DNA of 64,000 nt from Cytobacillus praedii (GCF_001439605.1 NZ_LMBX01000005.1:62001-126000), one strand, 5' to 3'. Shown: positions 33,847 through 43,391, numbered from the stretch's first letter. Notes: a model not told the origin generated them from the sequence alone. Numbers and translations are program-made.

Positions 33847-34080
33847 GATGAATATAAAGAAAATGAATACTTACAAGTACTATAAAAAAATTATTGTAAC
33901 TTCGAACAAAACAATCTCCATTACATTTGTTTAAAATTAAAATGGGAGAGTTAATATACAGTGTTACATAGATTGAGATAGCTCCAGTATTTCAAACCTG
34001 TTGTGAATGGCTGTTTTGCACTATGTGTATGGCTAATTGTTTTCATTAGTAATGTGCTTAGTAATAATCTTCAACATACG

Positions 34081-34136
34081 TGTGCAATCCTGCAGCAAGT
34101 ATTAGGCTTATTCATTATGTGAAATGCAGTTAAACA
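34081..34136. repeat. Dispersed hairpin repeat, degenerate copy
   Basis: TGTGCAATCCTGCAGCAAGT and ATTAGGCTTATTCATTATGT keep the family's arm-loop-arm-tail order with more mismatches. Confidence 0.5.
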
Positions 34137-34313
34137 AATTTTTAATATAAAACAATAGTTTATTCTTTAAGTAATTAGGTGGCTGTGAAGCAGTGGAGTT
34201 AACGCAACGGTTTGTTAATTAGAATTTAAAGTGTATTAAATGGGGGATATTCTTTTAAAATACTATTTGCTACGTTTGGAATAATTAGATACGAAAAAAC
34301 TTGGGAGGAAGCT

Positions 34314-34886
34314 ATGAAAACTTATATATATATGGTAAGGCACGGGGATTCACCAAAAAGAGGTAATGAAAGAACAAGAAGCCTAACTGAAAAAGGAAAA
34401 TTAGACGCACAAAGAATAACTGAAGTTTTAAAGGATGAAGGGATAAACACTGTTATCTCAAGTCCATTTACTCGATCAATTTTAACCGTAGAGCCGTTAG
34501 CAAAACAATTAGGACAAGACGTAATAGTATTTGAGGACTTAAAGGAAAGAATTTTTTCAGCTGAAGATGAGCGATTATCTGATAAGGAATTATTCCCACT
34601 ATTAAAAAAGTCGTTTTCTGATCCCAATTTCACTTTAATGGGGGGAGAGTCTAATACAGATTGCCAGAATCGTGCAATAAAAGTTTTAAAAGGACTGTTA
34701 CATACCTATCAAGGACAGAAAGTAGTGGTAGGAACTCACGGAGCTGTAATGGCATTGATGATGAGCTATTTTGATAGTAAGTACGACTTGGATTTCCTAT
34801 TACATACATCAAAACCAGATATATACAGAATGGAATTCAATCACCAGGAATTGGTGGATGTAAAAAGAAAATGGGAATTTTCTTAG
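34314..34886 (+). CDS. Histidine phosphatase family protein
   Basis: A 190-residue phosphoglycerate mutase-like protein. The catalytic RHG motif is in YMVRHGDSPKRG (residues 7-18). LTEKGKLDAQRI, ISSPFTRSILTVEPLA and VVVGTHGAVMALMM (second active-site His) complete the set. GGGAGG before ATG 34314 fixes the start. It is an intact relative of the frameshifted gene at 30.65 kb but not a close copy. The substrate is unknown. Confidence 0.88.
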   Translation: MKTYIYMVRHGDSPKRGNERTRSLTEKGKLDAQRITEVLKDEGINTVISSPFTRSILTVEPLAKQLGQDVIVFEDLKERIFSAEDERLSDKELFPLLKKSFSDPNFTLMGGESNTDCQNRAIKVLKGLLHTYQGQKVVVGTHGAVMALMMSYFDSKYDLDFLLHTSKPDIYRMEFNHQELVDVKRKWEFS

Positions 34887-35135
34887 ATTAAAATGGTTTC
34901 TCTACAAATTTTTAAATTGACTTTGGAAAAATTGTTGATGTAACAGCCTTTTTATTATGTATAGACAGATAGTGAAGAAAAGTACCTAAAATAAATGGGT
35001 GCTTTACTAGAATAAGCAATGAGTCTTCAGCAGTATAAATACCTTTTACTATATACAAAGCTATAAATAAAGGAAATTACTAAATTCTATAGAAATTAGT
35101 ATGAAATATCTTAGTAACCGGAAAAGGGGATGACT

Positions 35136-35519
35136 ATGAATAGTGACGAGACAAAACAAATTATTGATTATTTTGTTGAAGCTTATAATTCATTTGATGT
35201 AGAAGGTATTGTAAAACTTTTGCATAAAGAAATCATGTTCAGGAATTTCTCAAATGGTGAAGTTGACACGGAAACAAAAGGAATACAGGAGTTTAAAGAG
35301 CTTGCGGAAAATTCATCAAAGATTTTTGCTAGTCGCCGCCAGACAATTGTCAGCTATAGTGCAATAGACAACAATGTTGAAGTGCAAATTCAGTATGAAG
35401 GGATACTTGCAGTTGATTTACCTAATGGATTAAAAGCAGGAGATAAATTACAGCTCAAAGGAAAGTCGGTATTTCAGATAAAAGATGGAAAAATATTATT
35501 AATTGAAGATTACAGTTGA
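35136..35519 (+). CDS. SnoaL/NTF2-like protein
   Basis: A 127-residue protein with the cone-shaped NTF2-like pattern: IIDYFVEAYNSFDVEGIVKL at the start, HKEIMFRNFSNGEV, and KGKSVFQIKDGKILLIEDYS at the C-terminus. Members may be enzymes, binding proteins or immunity factors. AAGGGG supports ATG 35136 over ATG 35130. Confidence 0.78.
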   Translation: MNSDETKQIIDYFVEAYNSFDVEGIVKLLHKEIMFRNFSNGEVDTETKGIQEFKELAENSSKIFASRRQTIVSYSAIDNNVEVQIQYEGILAVDLPNGLKAGDKLQLKGKSVFQIKDGKILLIEDYS

Positions 35520-35615
35520 TGAAGATAAAAATGGTTTATTGGTCAACGGATGCTTTGATGTTATTAGGCGCAAGCTAATTAATCCTTGTGTTTATATTTT
35601 CATTATTTTTTAATA

Positions 35616-35672
35616 GGGTGCGATTCTGCTCCATGAATTACGCGTTTTCTTTATGTTAAAGCCAATTTAATT
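35616..35672. repeat. Dispersed hairpin repeat, copy
   Basis: GGGTGCGATTCTGCTCCATG then AATTACGCGTTTTCTTTATG and TTAAAGCCAATTTAATTAAG. The right part (TTTCTTTATGTTAAAG) and the downstream ATTATAAAGAAAAT match the copy at 33.8 kb. Confidence 0.6.
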
Positions 35673-35748
35673 AAGATTGAACAACATTATAAAGAAAATA
35701 GGATACATTTGTTCGAGTTTAGACTTAAAGTAACCTGAGGGTGAGAAT

Positions 35749-36369
35749 ATGTTTAAAGTTAGAGAGGATTTTTCTACATTCATTAGAGTATATCCAATAA
35801 CAACGGCAGTATTATTTATTTGTGCTGTTTTAACAAGCATAGCTCTGATAGGAGGTCATGATGCTGAAACTCGTTTAATTTTAGGTGCTTATGAAAAACA
35901 AAAAGTTAATGAGGGACAGATTTGGCGATTGTTAACCTACTCACTTGGACATATGAGTTTTCTTCACTTTCTTATCAATATTCCATTTTTATTGCTGCTT
36001 TCAAGACCACTTGAAAATCTGTTAGGAAGTAAATTTTTCTTAATTATATATATTTTCCTTAGTATTTTTACTGGTTTAATCATTCATTTTTTTTCAAATT
36101 ATCCAGTACCGTTAGCTGGTTCATCTGGTGTTGGTTATGGTTTAATGGGAATATACATATTCTTACTTTTTAAGAAAAGTCATTTATTCACTCTTGTTGA
36201 TAAAAGATTCATCCTATTCTTTTTATTGTTCGGATTTGCAGGAACGATTTTATTGCCTAATATCAGTATGACTGGACATGTAGGAGGGTTTGCAGGAGGA
36301 TTACTAATTTCACCTTTGTTGTTCAAATTAAAAGCAACGATGAAATCCGAAAACCAATTTAATATATAA
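35749..36369 (+). CDS. Rhomboid intramembrane serine protease
   Basis: A 206-residue rhomboid with six hydrophobic segments. The catalytic pair is visible: Ser126 in LAGSSGVGYGLMG (GxSG motif) and His177 in MTGHVGGFAGGLL. The HMSFLHFLINI segment in the second helix region is also typical. It cleaves membrane protein helices; the target is unknown. It is shorter than GlpG-type enzymes and lacks a cytoplasmic domain. GAGGGTGAG precedes ATG 35749. Confidence 0.9.
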   Translation: MFKVREDFSTFIRVYPITTAVLFICAVLTSIALIGGHDAETRLILGAYEKQKVNEGQIWRLLTYSLGHMSFLHFLINIPFLLLLSRPLENLLGSKFFLIIYIFLSIFTGLIIHFFSNYPVPLAGSSGVGYGLMGIYIFLLFKKSHLFTLVDKRFILFFLLFGFAGTILLPNISMTGHVGGFAGGLLISPLLFKLKATMKSENQFNI

Positions 36370-36472
36370 ATTACTGCTTAAAGGAAGAGTGCTTAAGTTC
36401 AAGGGTGTTCCAACAATTGTGAGCGATTCCGAAATAGAGACGTGGCGAATAAACACATGAGGAGATTCATAT

Positions 36473-37063
36473 ATGTTTTCTAATAAACAACTACAGGCAT
36501 TAATTGATGGGAAAATTGTTGGGAACAAGTTTCCCTATGATACCAATAACGAGAAGAATATTGAAGGACATATTAGACAGTTATTTCATCGAATAAATCG
36601 TATTCCTCAACTAGTATGTGAAGGAGAGTGGAATCATTTTGGCAGTGGTTACGCCTCCTTTGTTGAATTTTTTTGTTATAGAAAAGAAGATGTTATAGTC
36701 GGTGAAGAGAAGTACGGTCGTCAAGAGATTAGGATAGATGGGATTATTATTGATATTTGTCGTTTAGCACCAGTAGCAATCATGGGAGAAGATGACAGAT
36801 ATAAAACAATTCGTAGCGATACGAACGAAGTAGTTGGCGGGGCGTATGGCTCTTTACTTGGTGGTCGAAACCAATTAGATTTTAGCGGAAAATTCCAAAC
36901 AGTTGCAGAAAATTTGAAACGTGTCTTAAAAGAGTTTGATTATGAACTATTAGAAGATGAAATAATGCATCAGCCATTATCTTTCCAAGCGAAAATTCCA
37001 ACCATTTTTCGTGAACCTGGAGAGTATTTGGTCATGGATGCGATATTTTATTGGGAGGATTAG
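36473..37063 (+). CDS. Protein of unknown function
   Basis: A 196-residue soluble protein with no signal or membrane segment. Recognisable pieces are EGHIRQLFHRINRIPQLVCE, GSGYASFVEFFCYRKED and EIRIDGIIIDICRLAPVAI. GAGGAG precedes ATG 36473. It does not resemble an enzyme family known to me. The size and the isolated position among small membrane proteins would also suit an immunity-type protein, but there is no evidence for that. Confidence 0.7.
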   Translation: MFSNKQLQALIDGKIVGNKFPYDTNNEKNIEGHIRQLFHRINRIPQLVCEGEWNHFGSGYASFVEFFCYRKEDVIVGEEKYGRQEIRIDGIIIDICRLAPVAIMGEDDRYKTIRSDTNEVVGGAYGSLLGGRNQLDFSGKFQTVAENLKRVLKEFDYELLEDEIMHQPLSFQAKIPTIFREPGEYLVMDAIFYWED

Positions 37064-37144
37064 TTTAGTTTTTAATAAAGTTCAAAGAATCAGTTGGACA
37101 TATATAACGCTAAATTTTTGTTAACTAATCAAGAGGGGATTTTG

Positions 37145-37909
37145 ATGAAAAAGATTATTGGCCTTATTGGTATATCGCTAACCTTATTAATTTTTTCTAT
37201 TACCCCACTATTAAATATTGTGCGTGAGTTTTGGATTGATTATAAGTTAAATGAACGCTATGAAATAGACCACGCTTATCGAGACACTCAGGGATTCAAC
37301 AATATTGTGGACGTTCAAGAACTTACAATAAATGATATGACTATACAAATAATCGAAGAAAAGACAAACAAGAAAGCCCCTTTAACATATTGGGATAAAA
37401 ATGAAAATGTACCTCCAGGTGATATTGTTAAGATACATCTTTTATTAAATGGAAAAGAGATTTCTATACCGGATGAAATATGGCTTTCTAATCGCAATAA
37501 AGGGAGCAGATATTATTCATGGTTAGATATAATTACTGTTACCGATGCTCTGACTGGAAAAAAACAGATTAATATCGTTCAGAGGCTGACAGATGATAAT
37601 CACCCAATGGAAAAGAGAGAATGGAAGTTGATCACAATTTCTCAAAATGGTGTTGTTAGTGAAGATGTCTTAAAATACTTCGAGAGAAGCGAAAACAAAT
37701 TAGGTGTTAAATTAATAAATTTCTCTGGCACTTCACTTATGTCTTTAGGATATTACTCCGATATTACACAAGGTTATCCGTCTCTCTTTGTTCCTTTCCT
37801 ATATCCCTTTTTTACAGGAATAGCAGGATTTATTTTGTTAATCATGTCCTTAATACTGTTTTATAAAAGAAGATTAAAGGTTGGACATAGCGAAAGAAGA
37901 ATTTCATGA
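37145..37909 (+). CDS. Membrane-anchored protein of unknown function
   Basis: A 254-residue protein with a hydrophobic segment at each end (about residues 4-24 and 222-243) and a large extracytoplasmic domain between them. The C-terminal anchor is followed by the basic tail YKRRLKVGHSERR. The middle shows no family I know. GAGGGG supports ATG 37145; an in-frame upstream TTG at 37094 has no site. It lies 81 bases after the unknown gene at 36473 and may share its transcript. Confidence 0.7.
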   Translation: MKKIIGLIGISLTLLIFSITPLLNIVREFWIDYKLNERYEIDHAYRDTQGFNNIVDVQELTINDMTIQIIEEKTNKKAPLTYWDKNENVPPGDIVKIHLLLNGKEISIPDEIWLSNRNKGSRYYSWLDIITVTDALTGKKQINIVQRLTDDNHPMEKREWKLITISQNGVVSEDVLKYFERSENKLGVKLINFSGTSLMSLGYYSDITQGYPSLFVPFLYPFFTGIAGFILLIMSLILFYKRRLKVGHSERRIS

Positions 37910-38043
37910 TCAAAAAATGGGGAACCTATTTTGTTTGTTCAATTATGGAGCTTACTTATTTTTTAGGTTTAGATAAGATTGATGTTCAACTATGATGAAG
38001 AATATATACTAAAAAATGTTGATAAGAGAGGATAAGAGTTTAT

Positions 38044-38490
38044 ATGGATTTTGAGTATTTTCATTTTAAATCAATTCCAGATACTAAGATTATGGATGGC
38101 ATTATACAATTACATAATGAAATTTTTGGTGAATCGGAAGATTTAGCAGGCAGAATGGTGGAAAAGCCTAAATTGCGAATTGACGTTGCTATAGATAATA
38201 AAAAGGTGGTCGGGTATAAGATTGGATACGCGCATAAACGTGACCAGTTTTATAGCTGGTTAGGAGGAGTGGATGCTGAGTACAGGAACAAAGGCATTGC
38301 CTCTAAATTAATGGAACAACAGCACCAACATTTAATAGAAAATGGATACAAAGCAGTTCAAACACAGACCAAAAACAAGTGGCGCAATATGCTGATTTTA
38401 AATATTAAAAGTGGCTTCGATATTATTGGAACTTACACTGATAACGAGGGAGAACCTAAAATCATTCTTGAAAAGAAGCTGATCAATTAA
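38044..38490 (+). CDS. GNAT acetyltransferase
   Basis: A 148-residue GNAT protein: VVGYKIGYAHKRDQFYSWLG, then motif A GGVDAEYRNKGIASKLMEQQ (about residues 79-98) and TKNKWRNMLILNIKSGFDII. GAGAGGAT precedes ATG 38044. No partner or substrate is suggested by the surroundings. Confidence 0.85.
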   Translation: MDFEYFHFKSIPDTKIMDGIIQLHNEIFGESEDLAGRMVEKPKLRIDVAIDNKKVVGYKIGYAHKRDQFYSWLGGVDAEYRNKGIASKLMEQQHQHLIENGYKAVQTQTKNKWRNMLILNIKSGFDIIGTYTDNEGEPKIILEKKLIN

Positions 38491-39017
38491 ATGGGGTGCA
38501 GTGTTTATTTTATTTAATTCTAAAACAATCCTTCGTAATCGGGTGTGAATGTTGGTACAAAAGGGTACTTACTTAAATACACTTCCCAAAAATCTTCATG
38601 TGACATCATACTTAGCAGCTATAAGCGCGAATTTCTACAACTTGAGGCAATCGTTAATACATCACCCAATATATTCGTTTAGAAAATGTATGAATGACTT
38701 ATACATATCTAGATATGGCGGTGTTATTCATTGCTCTTAACATCGTTATAGGTGAGCCTCGATATTTTTGTTCCTAATCGAGGGCTGGAGGATATTCTCT
38801 CTTTTGTTCATATTGCTGACTATATAACTATCAGGTGAAAGGTGCTGTAAGTATGGCTGTAAATTAGGGAAAGCCTCGATTATAATGCTATCTAGTCTGT
38901 ATACGTTTGAGTGTGAATGGCATTTAATTTGTAATGAACTGAAAATCCAAGAAAAGAATAATGCTAGATTGATAGACAAGATATTACTTTTCACTCCATC
39001 TAATAGGAGAGGTGAAA
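38491..39017. other. Intergenic stretch with no supported gene
   Basis: Frames of 63 codons (plus, 38549) and 82 codons (minus, 38994) lack ribosome binding sites and have unlikely composition. A short ATTCCT/AGG-rich segment near 38745-38790 shows CCTCGAT repeated in opposite orientations (GCCTCGATATTTTTG and CTAATCGAGG), a possible weak hairpin. Confidence 0.4.
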
Positions 39018-39374
39018 GTGTTGGAGAGGAAAAATCTCAGGGTATTCACTAAAATCTCTTTCTTTATAGCGATGAATACGATTATTACTATTCCCATTTC
39101 TTCATATATCTCATCAAAAACATCGAATGACACTATAGAATCTATCCTTGGAATATTTAAATTCCTTACGTTCTATGCTTCCGTGTTTGGCATCCCTTTA
39201 AGCATCGTTTCAATGTTCAGCAAAGAAAATTTTGCTAGAAGAATTTTTTCATTAATTGTAAACTTAGCACCTATCAGTATTTTGGTTTATGCTTTTCTAA
39301 TAGAATTTATGGATGAATTCTTCCAAACACCCCACCTTAAAATGAATGTTCTAATGAAATTATCCAAAACTTAG
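39018..39374 (+). CDS. Small membrane protein, unknown
   Basis: A 118-residue protein with three hydrophobic segments (about residues 10-30, 42-62 and 76-96) and a polar C-terminus. AGGAGAGG at 39005-39012 gives 5-8 base spacing to GTG 39018; GTG 39012 overlaps the site. No family is recognised. Confidence 0.6.
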   Translation: MLERKNLRVFTKISFFIAMNTIITIPISSYISSKTSNDTIESILGIFKFLTFYASVFGIPLSIVSMFSKENFARRIFSLIVNLAPISILVYAFLIEFMDEFFQTPHLKMNVLMKLSKT

Positions 39375-39391
39375 TATGAATTAAATATTAG

Positions 39392-39427
39392 AAAAAAGAC
39401 CTTTGCTTGTAAGCTAGAGCAAAGGTC
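39392..39427 (-). terminator. Terminator of the minus-strand membrane gene
   Basis: GACCTTTGCT pairs with AGCAAAGGTC around a 10-base loop. On the minus strand the hairpin is followed by TTTTTT. The stop codon of the gene it serves is 2 bases away. Confidence 0.85.
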
Positions 39428-39428
39428 A

Positions 39429-39905
39429 CTAAAGGGAATTTTTTGATAAAGGGAAATATCTTTCGTAAACAACTTGAAACCCATATAATACAAACGATTT
39501 TATTAAAAATACAATGGATAATTTAACTTTATTTAACCGAATTAATGAGACATAGCCTATTTTCTTTAACCATTTTAATCCAAAGTAAGTAAAAAAAGAG
39601 TCAATAATTATATTAACCAAAAGATAAAGATTAAATTTTCCAAACGTATATTTTAAAATCCAAAGAGAACCTACTAAAAAAGGACCAAATATCAATGGGA
39701 ATTCTGCCAAAACATTTGGTTTGATTGAGTATGGGAACCACCACCATTTCTTCTTTTCCGCAAATCTACCTTCTGCAATAAGATACAAACTCATAAAAAT
39801 GCTGCCTGGTAGAAATCTTTTCAGAGTTTTCTTACCAATAAACAAAATACTAAGCCAAGGTAATATAATCATTAAAATCATCAATAATTTATCTTTTTTA
39901 TACAA
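39429..39905 (-). CDS. Membrane protein, unknown
   Basis: A 158-residue protein with four or five hydrophobic segments and the aromatic cluster KKKWWWFPYSIKPNVLAEFP, a pattern I associate with small conserved Bacillus membrane proteins of no known function. The start is TTG at 39903-39905 with AAGGGAG 8 bases upstream on the minus strand. Confidence 0.7.
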   Translation of the reverse strand: MYKKDKLLMILMIILPWLSILFIGKKTLKRFLPGSIFMSLYLIAEGRFAEKKKWWWFPYSIKPNVLAEFPLIFGPFLVGSLWILKYTFGKFNLYLLVNIIIDSFFTYFGLKWLKKIGYVSLIRLNKVKLSIVFLIKSFVLYGFQVVYERYFPLSKNSL

Positions 39906-40053
39906 ATAATATTCTCCCTTAAAAAAATTGATATATATTTATATATTTTCCATTTTCATGCATGTTTATGTGAGTGAATAAAAATTGTGTTTTTTCTAAC
40001 CCAAGTGTTCAGTTTTTCTAGAGTCAGCAATAACATTTAGTAAGAGGAGCAGC

Positions 40054-40896
40054 ATGAAAGGGGCGGGAGAAATGGTTTCATTATGGGAAGAGCATTTATT
40101 TTGGTTAGAAATACTTCAGGACCATGCCTATTTTGTCAGGGATCATTTATCAGTAAGTGAAGTTGAGTATGTCCAAACTGCTGAACAATTTATTCAATTG
40201 TTTGATGATTTGTTGAAACAATTGAACCGGTTATCACCTGCAATTTCGCATAGCAATCCTGCATCAATAGAGTTTTCAAGAAAGGTCTGGCCGGTTGTGA
40301 AAGGATATTTTGATTTTGAGGGGGCTCTGCAAGCCCTTCGAATTGAGAATGCAGTGAACTTAAATTTATCCCCAACTTATCTAAACGGCACATTAAGTGA
40401 AAACCAGGAATATTTAAGAATCTTATCTTACTTGATAAAAGGGTCAGAACCAGTTCCTCTGAGTCTAATCGAATTAATGGACCTGTGGCTGGAGGACCAG
40501 CTGGGACATGCGGTCTTATTTAAAAATTTACTTGATCCCATCGAAATTATGGTTTCCAATCGAGCAGATTTATATATCGGCAAATATCAAGCCTTCATTG
40601 TACAAAATCATCATTTAAAAGGATATTTACGGTTTAAAGAGCCCGGTTTTGCAAGACAAACTGAATTCGCTTTAGAAGTTGGAAAAACTACACTCGAAAT
40701 GAGCCAATTTATCTATGCAATGACAATGAAATATAGAGAAAACAAGCTCTTAAATAAGGAAACGCTACGCTTTCTAATACATCACTTTCCTGAAACTTGT
40801 TATTTTATTAAAAAATTGAGCCACTATGCTCCCCAGTTCCAGCAGGAAGCCAGTCAATGCTCATTAAGAAGAGAATTCTATCTGAAGATGCATTGA
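40054..40896 (+). CDS. DUF2935 protein
   Basis: A 280-residue all-helical protein of the DUF2935 group of Firmicutes. It has two ferritin-like halves with His/Glu-bearing helices: LWEEHLFWLEILQDHAYFVR near residue 10 and LMDLWLEDQLGHAVLFKNLL (Glu and His spaced for metal binding) near 146. The family is thought to bind metal but has no proven activity. AGAGGAG gives 6-base spacing to ATG 40054. Confidence 0.85.
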   Translation: MKGAGEMVSLWEEHLFWLEILQDHAYFVRDHLSVSEVEYVQTAEQFIQLFDDLLKQLNRLSPAISHSNPASIEFSRKVWPVVKGYFDFEGALQALRIENAVNLNLSPTYLNGTLSENQEYLRILSYLIKGSEPVPLSLIELMDLWLEDQLGHAVLFKNLLDPIEIMVSNRADLYIGKYQAFIVQNHHLKGYLRFKEPGFARQTEFALEVGKTTLEMSQFIYAMTMKYRENKLLNKETLRFLIHHFPETCYFIKKLSHYAPQFQQEASQCSLRREFYLKMH

Positions 40897-41104
40897 AACC
40901 ATTTATAAGACGCACTTTGTCTATAAGCGGTGTCGGCTATTTATTGAACAAACTGGACAGTAATGTTGCAATGAAGAAGTACTATTTTGTCAATTCACCT
41001 TTGTTGAATTTTACAAGTATCCACCCAAAAACCTACCATGGAACGAGTTTAAAAAGAGTTTGTTTTTTTAAAATGTTTAGAAATACTTATCTTTAAATTG
41101 GGGA
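40897..41104. other. Spacer after the DUF2935 gene
   Basis: A frame starting inside the DUF2935 gene (40857) runs to 41096 but has no ribosome binding site. No terminator with a convincing stem is seen. Confidence 0.35.
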
Positions 41105-41470
41105 TCCTCAGCGCTGGAGGTTTAATCGTTTTCGTTGCTTCTTAGGTCGCTTAAACCGATCTATTTCTCCGTTGCCGTAATCTTTAATTCGATACTAGAA
41201 ATACGATGAATAATTTAAAGCCTTCAATTTCTTTAATGAGGGCATCTATTTCAGTTTCTAGTAGGGATAGATGCTCTTGATATTGAAGACCGATGGAATG
41301 AACATCATTAGGTTAACGATTTGTTTTCTATCTAGCTTGTTTGAATAGAATTTCTTTATGAAGCCTCAATACTTTTTTGTGATTTTTCTTTTGCCCGCTT
41401 TTATGAACATCGCTACATAACAATGCAATCTTTACAGTTAATGCAGATTCGGCAGTATTTAGTATGAATA
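41105..41470 (-). pseudogene. Decayed IS110-type transposase fragment
   Basis: Reading the minus strand gives, with stops and frame changes, pieces resembling the middle of IS110/IS116/IS902 transposases: ESALTVKIALLCSDVHKSGQ, IGLQYQEHLSLLETEIDALI followed by KEIEGF, then in another frame GEIDRFKRPKK, where intact members have a GDIxRF...KLxAFAG region. No catalytic DED region, inverted repeats or target duplication is visible, so only a fragment remains. The match is by eye and tentative. Confidence 0.5.
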
Positions 41471-41474
41471 ATCT

Positions 41475-41513
41475 GGCGCATTCCTGTAACAAGGATTTGC
41501 GCTTATTTTTATA
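41475..41513. repeat. Dispersed hairpin repeat, copy
   Basis: GGCGCATTCCTGTAACAAGG then ATTTGCGCTTATTTTTATA: arms GCGCA and TTGCGC with the ATTCCT...AGGAT inner pairs, followed by a T-rich tail, as in the other copies. Confidence 0.55.
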
Positions 41514-41769
41514 CTATAGCGATTTTTTTAGAATTTGTAGTCAAGCGGGTGAAGAGTTGCGAAACTTAAGTATTGAAATCGATGCAGAACTCAAGCATTG
41601 ATTTAGTTGGTGTTATGAGCGTATGCACTCTTTGTATAGCTGATAGTCAAAACACTCGAATGCAAATGGTTTTCTTAAGGGAATCCAGCGACTCAATGAT
41701 AACTTGATATACTTTCTCCCGTAGACTGTCTAGACTTAAACTATTCAAACCAAGGGAGTGATGTAGCCG
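41514..41769. other. Upstream region of the XRE gene
   Basis: No supported gene; a 61-codon minus frame crosses the XRE start and is a shadow. AAGGGAG at about 41752-41758 is the likely ribosome binding site of the XRE gene. Confidence 0.4.
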
Positions 41770-42606
41770 ATGGATATGAAGAAAATAGGCAAGCAAATTG
41801 CAAAATTGAGGAAAGATAACCAGTTCACACAAATGGGAGTGGCAGATAAATTAGGAGTTACCTACCAGGCCATTAGCAATTGGGAGCGTGGGGAAACCAT
41901 GCCAGATATCACAAAGCTGCCGGAATTAGCTTCTTTATTTAGCGTTAGCATTGATGAACTATTATTAAATCAAAAAGAGACAGCTGCTGTTAAACAGCTA
42001 ATTGAAAGAGAGGGGGGAGAACCAGCCGATGTTCCTCTTGAAGATTTGAGGACAATTGCCCCCATTTTGACAGCAAATCAAGTCGATCAATCAGTAAAGC
42101 CGAATGAGAAGACACTCCGAACCGCAGATTTGAATGCGCTCGCCCCCCATTTGAGCGAAGCGTATTTGGAAGAATTAGTGGAGGGATTTTACCATAAAAA
42201 AGGGCTGAATGAATTAGTGAATTTGTTTCCATTTCTAAGTGAGGAATACTTGGCAAAACTGGCAGAAAGAGAGCATACTTCTAATGGAATAAAAGCACTG
42301 AAATATCTTCTGCCATTTTTATCTGCAGAAAGCCTGGAAGTTATCGCAAGGAAGGAATTTTCGAAAAAGGGACTTCTTGACATGAATGAACTCTTTCCTT
42401 TTTTAAACGAGAAATGCAAGGAGGAGATTAGTAAGGAAAGCTATGAACGCAATGGCTTCTCCTCACTCTGTAGTATCGCACCCTTCCTTAAAAAAGAATT
42501 CTTGCAAGATCTGGCGGAGGATGCGCTTGAGAAACAGGGATTTAGTGAAATACAGCCATTGCTGCCTTTCATTGATGCTGATAAGCTTGTCAGAGAAAGA
42601 AGATAA
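41770..42606 (+). CDS. XRE regulator with 28-residue tandem helical repeats
   Basis: A 278-residue protein. Residues 1-66 form a standard XRE helix-turn-helix (GVADKLGVTYQAISNWERGE). From residue 91 the chain consists of units of exactly 28 residues: 91-118 (degenerate), 119-146, 147-174, 175-202, 203-230 and 231-258, plus a partial unit to the end. The shared pattern is L-x-x-L-x-PFL-SEE-x-L-x-x-LA...KxG-[LF], as in LFPFLSEEYLAKLA and LLPFLSAESLEVIA. Such repeats should stack into a helical solenoid that could sense a partner. Its targets are unknown. Confidence 0.85.
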   Translation: MDMKKIGKQIAKLRKDNQFTQMGVADKLGVTYQAISNWERGETMPDITKLPELASLFSVSIDELLLNQKETAAVKQLIEREGGEPADVPLEDLRTIAPILTANQVDQSVKPNEKTLRTADLNALAPHLSEAYLEELVEGFYHKKGLNELVNLFPFLSEEYLAKLAEREHTSNGIKALKYLLPFLSAESLEVIARKEFSKKGLLDMNELFPFLNEKCKEEISKESYERNGFSSLCSIAPFLKKEFLQDLAEDALEKQGFSEIQPLLPFIDADKLVRERR

Positions 42607-42981
42607 AGTAAAACGAAATAGCTGCGATTAACCTTTTAATATGAGTCAGAACCCTTGGGCAGGTTTTATATTCAAGTTATTCCGGTGCAATGAAGTGTTG
42701 CGACTAATTAAGCAGTTTGCCAGGAATAAAATGTAACAATTCTATATTTAACTCAACAAGCTTTTAGAGGTTTGGGGGGATTTTGTTAAAGGACGCGTTT
42801 CCCTAAGAAATGCGTCTATTTTTCATTTAAGAATCGTTTCATGAAGGAAGAGAATCAGGTGGAATTGAATACTTATAGAAAGATAGTTGTAATCGCCGTG
42901 CATTTTTCTAGGCTTTTACCCAATTAAGTGGCAGATCGTTCATTGTGAATGATTGAATCTCACTTAGGGAGGATGAATAAT
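42607..42981. other. Non-coding gap with a small hairpin
   Basis: No gene. Near 42792-42835, GGACGCGTTTCCCTAAGAAA then TGCGTCTATTTTTC forms an imperfect hairpin with a T-rich tail, positioned to terminate the XRE transcript and loosely like the dispersed repeats. Confidence 0.45.
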
Positions 42982-43158
42982 TTGAGGTTTTTATTTGCAA
43001 TCCCTTTTATTATTGGTGCTTTTTTGATTGGACTAACGAGCCATGTCATTGGTGAAATAGGTAATATCGTTATAGATATTATAGGATGGGGCTTAATGTT
43101 TGTTTCAATTATAATTATTGGCGGTAGAAAAAAGAAAGAAAAAATTAATCAGCTCTAA
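42982..43158 (+). CDS. Small membrane protein, unknown
   Basis: A 58-residue peptide with two hydrophobic segments (about 2-18 and 26-48) and a basic tail RKKKEKINQL. GGGAGG at 42967-42972 gives 9-base spacing to TTG 42982; ATG 42973 would abut the site. No family is recognised. Confidence 0.55.
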   Translation: MRFLFAIPFIIGAFLIGLTSHVIGEIGNIVIDIIGWGLMFVSIIIIGGRKKKEKINQL

Positions 43159-43391
43159 CACAAAAACATGTACAATTTAATCATTAAATAATGTAATCCT
43201 GAAGCTTAATCAAAAAAAAACAGAAGAAACGATCGGCAACAAAAGGTTTAACTAACCAAAAATGTTCAGAGAACCAGTCACATCAACTGGAAATAAACTA
43301 GACCAATGACCTTTCATAAGGTCAAAGCCATTGATATGATTGGCTCTATTCTAAAGACTGTGTCAGTAATAAGAAAGAAAAAAATAAGAAA

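Larger units (their letters stand above)
33706..34313. other. 600-base gap with two hairpin repeats
   Basis: No gene is supported. Two members of the dispersed hairpin family lie here, at 33789-33846 and 34081-34136, described as separate repeats. Confidence 0.5.

Noticed and set aside
38549-38994. Frames of 63 (plus) and 82 (minus) codons in a gap
   Set aside because: Neither has a ribosome binding site, and both have composition unlike the neighbouring proteins.
40857-41096. 79-codon frame overlapping the end of the DUF2935 gene
   Set aside because: It starts inside the previous gene in another frame without a ribosome binding site.
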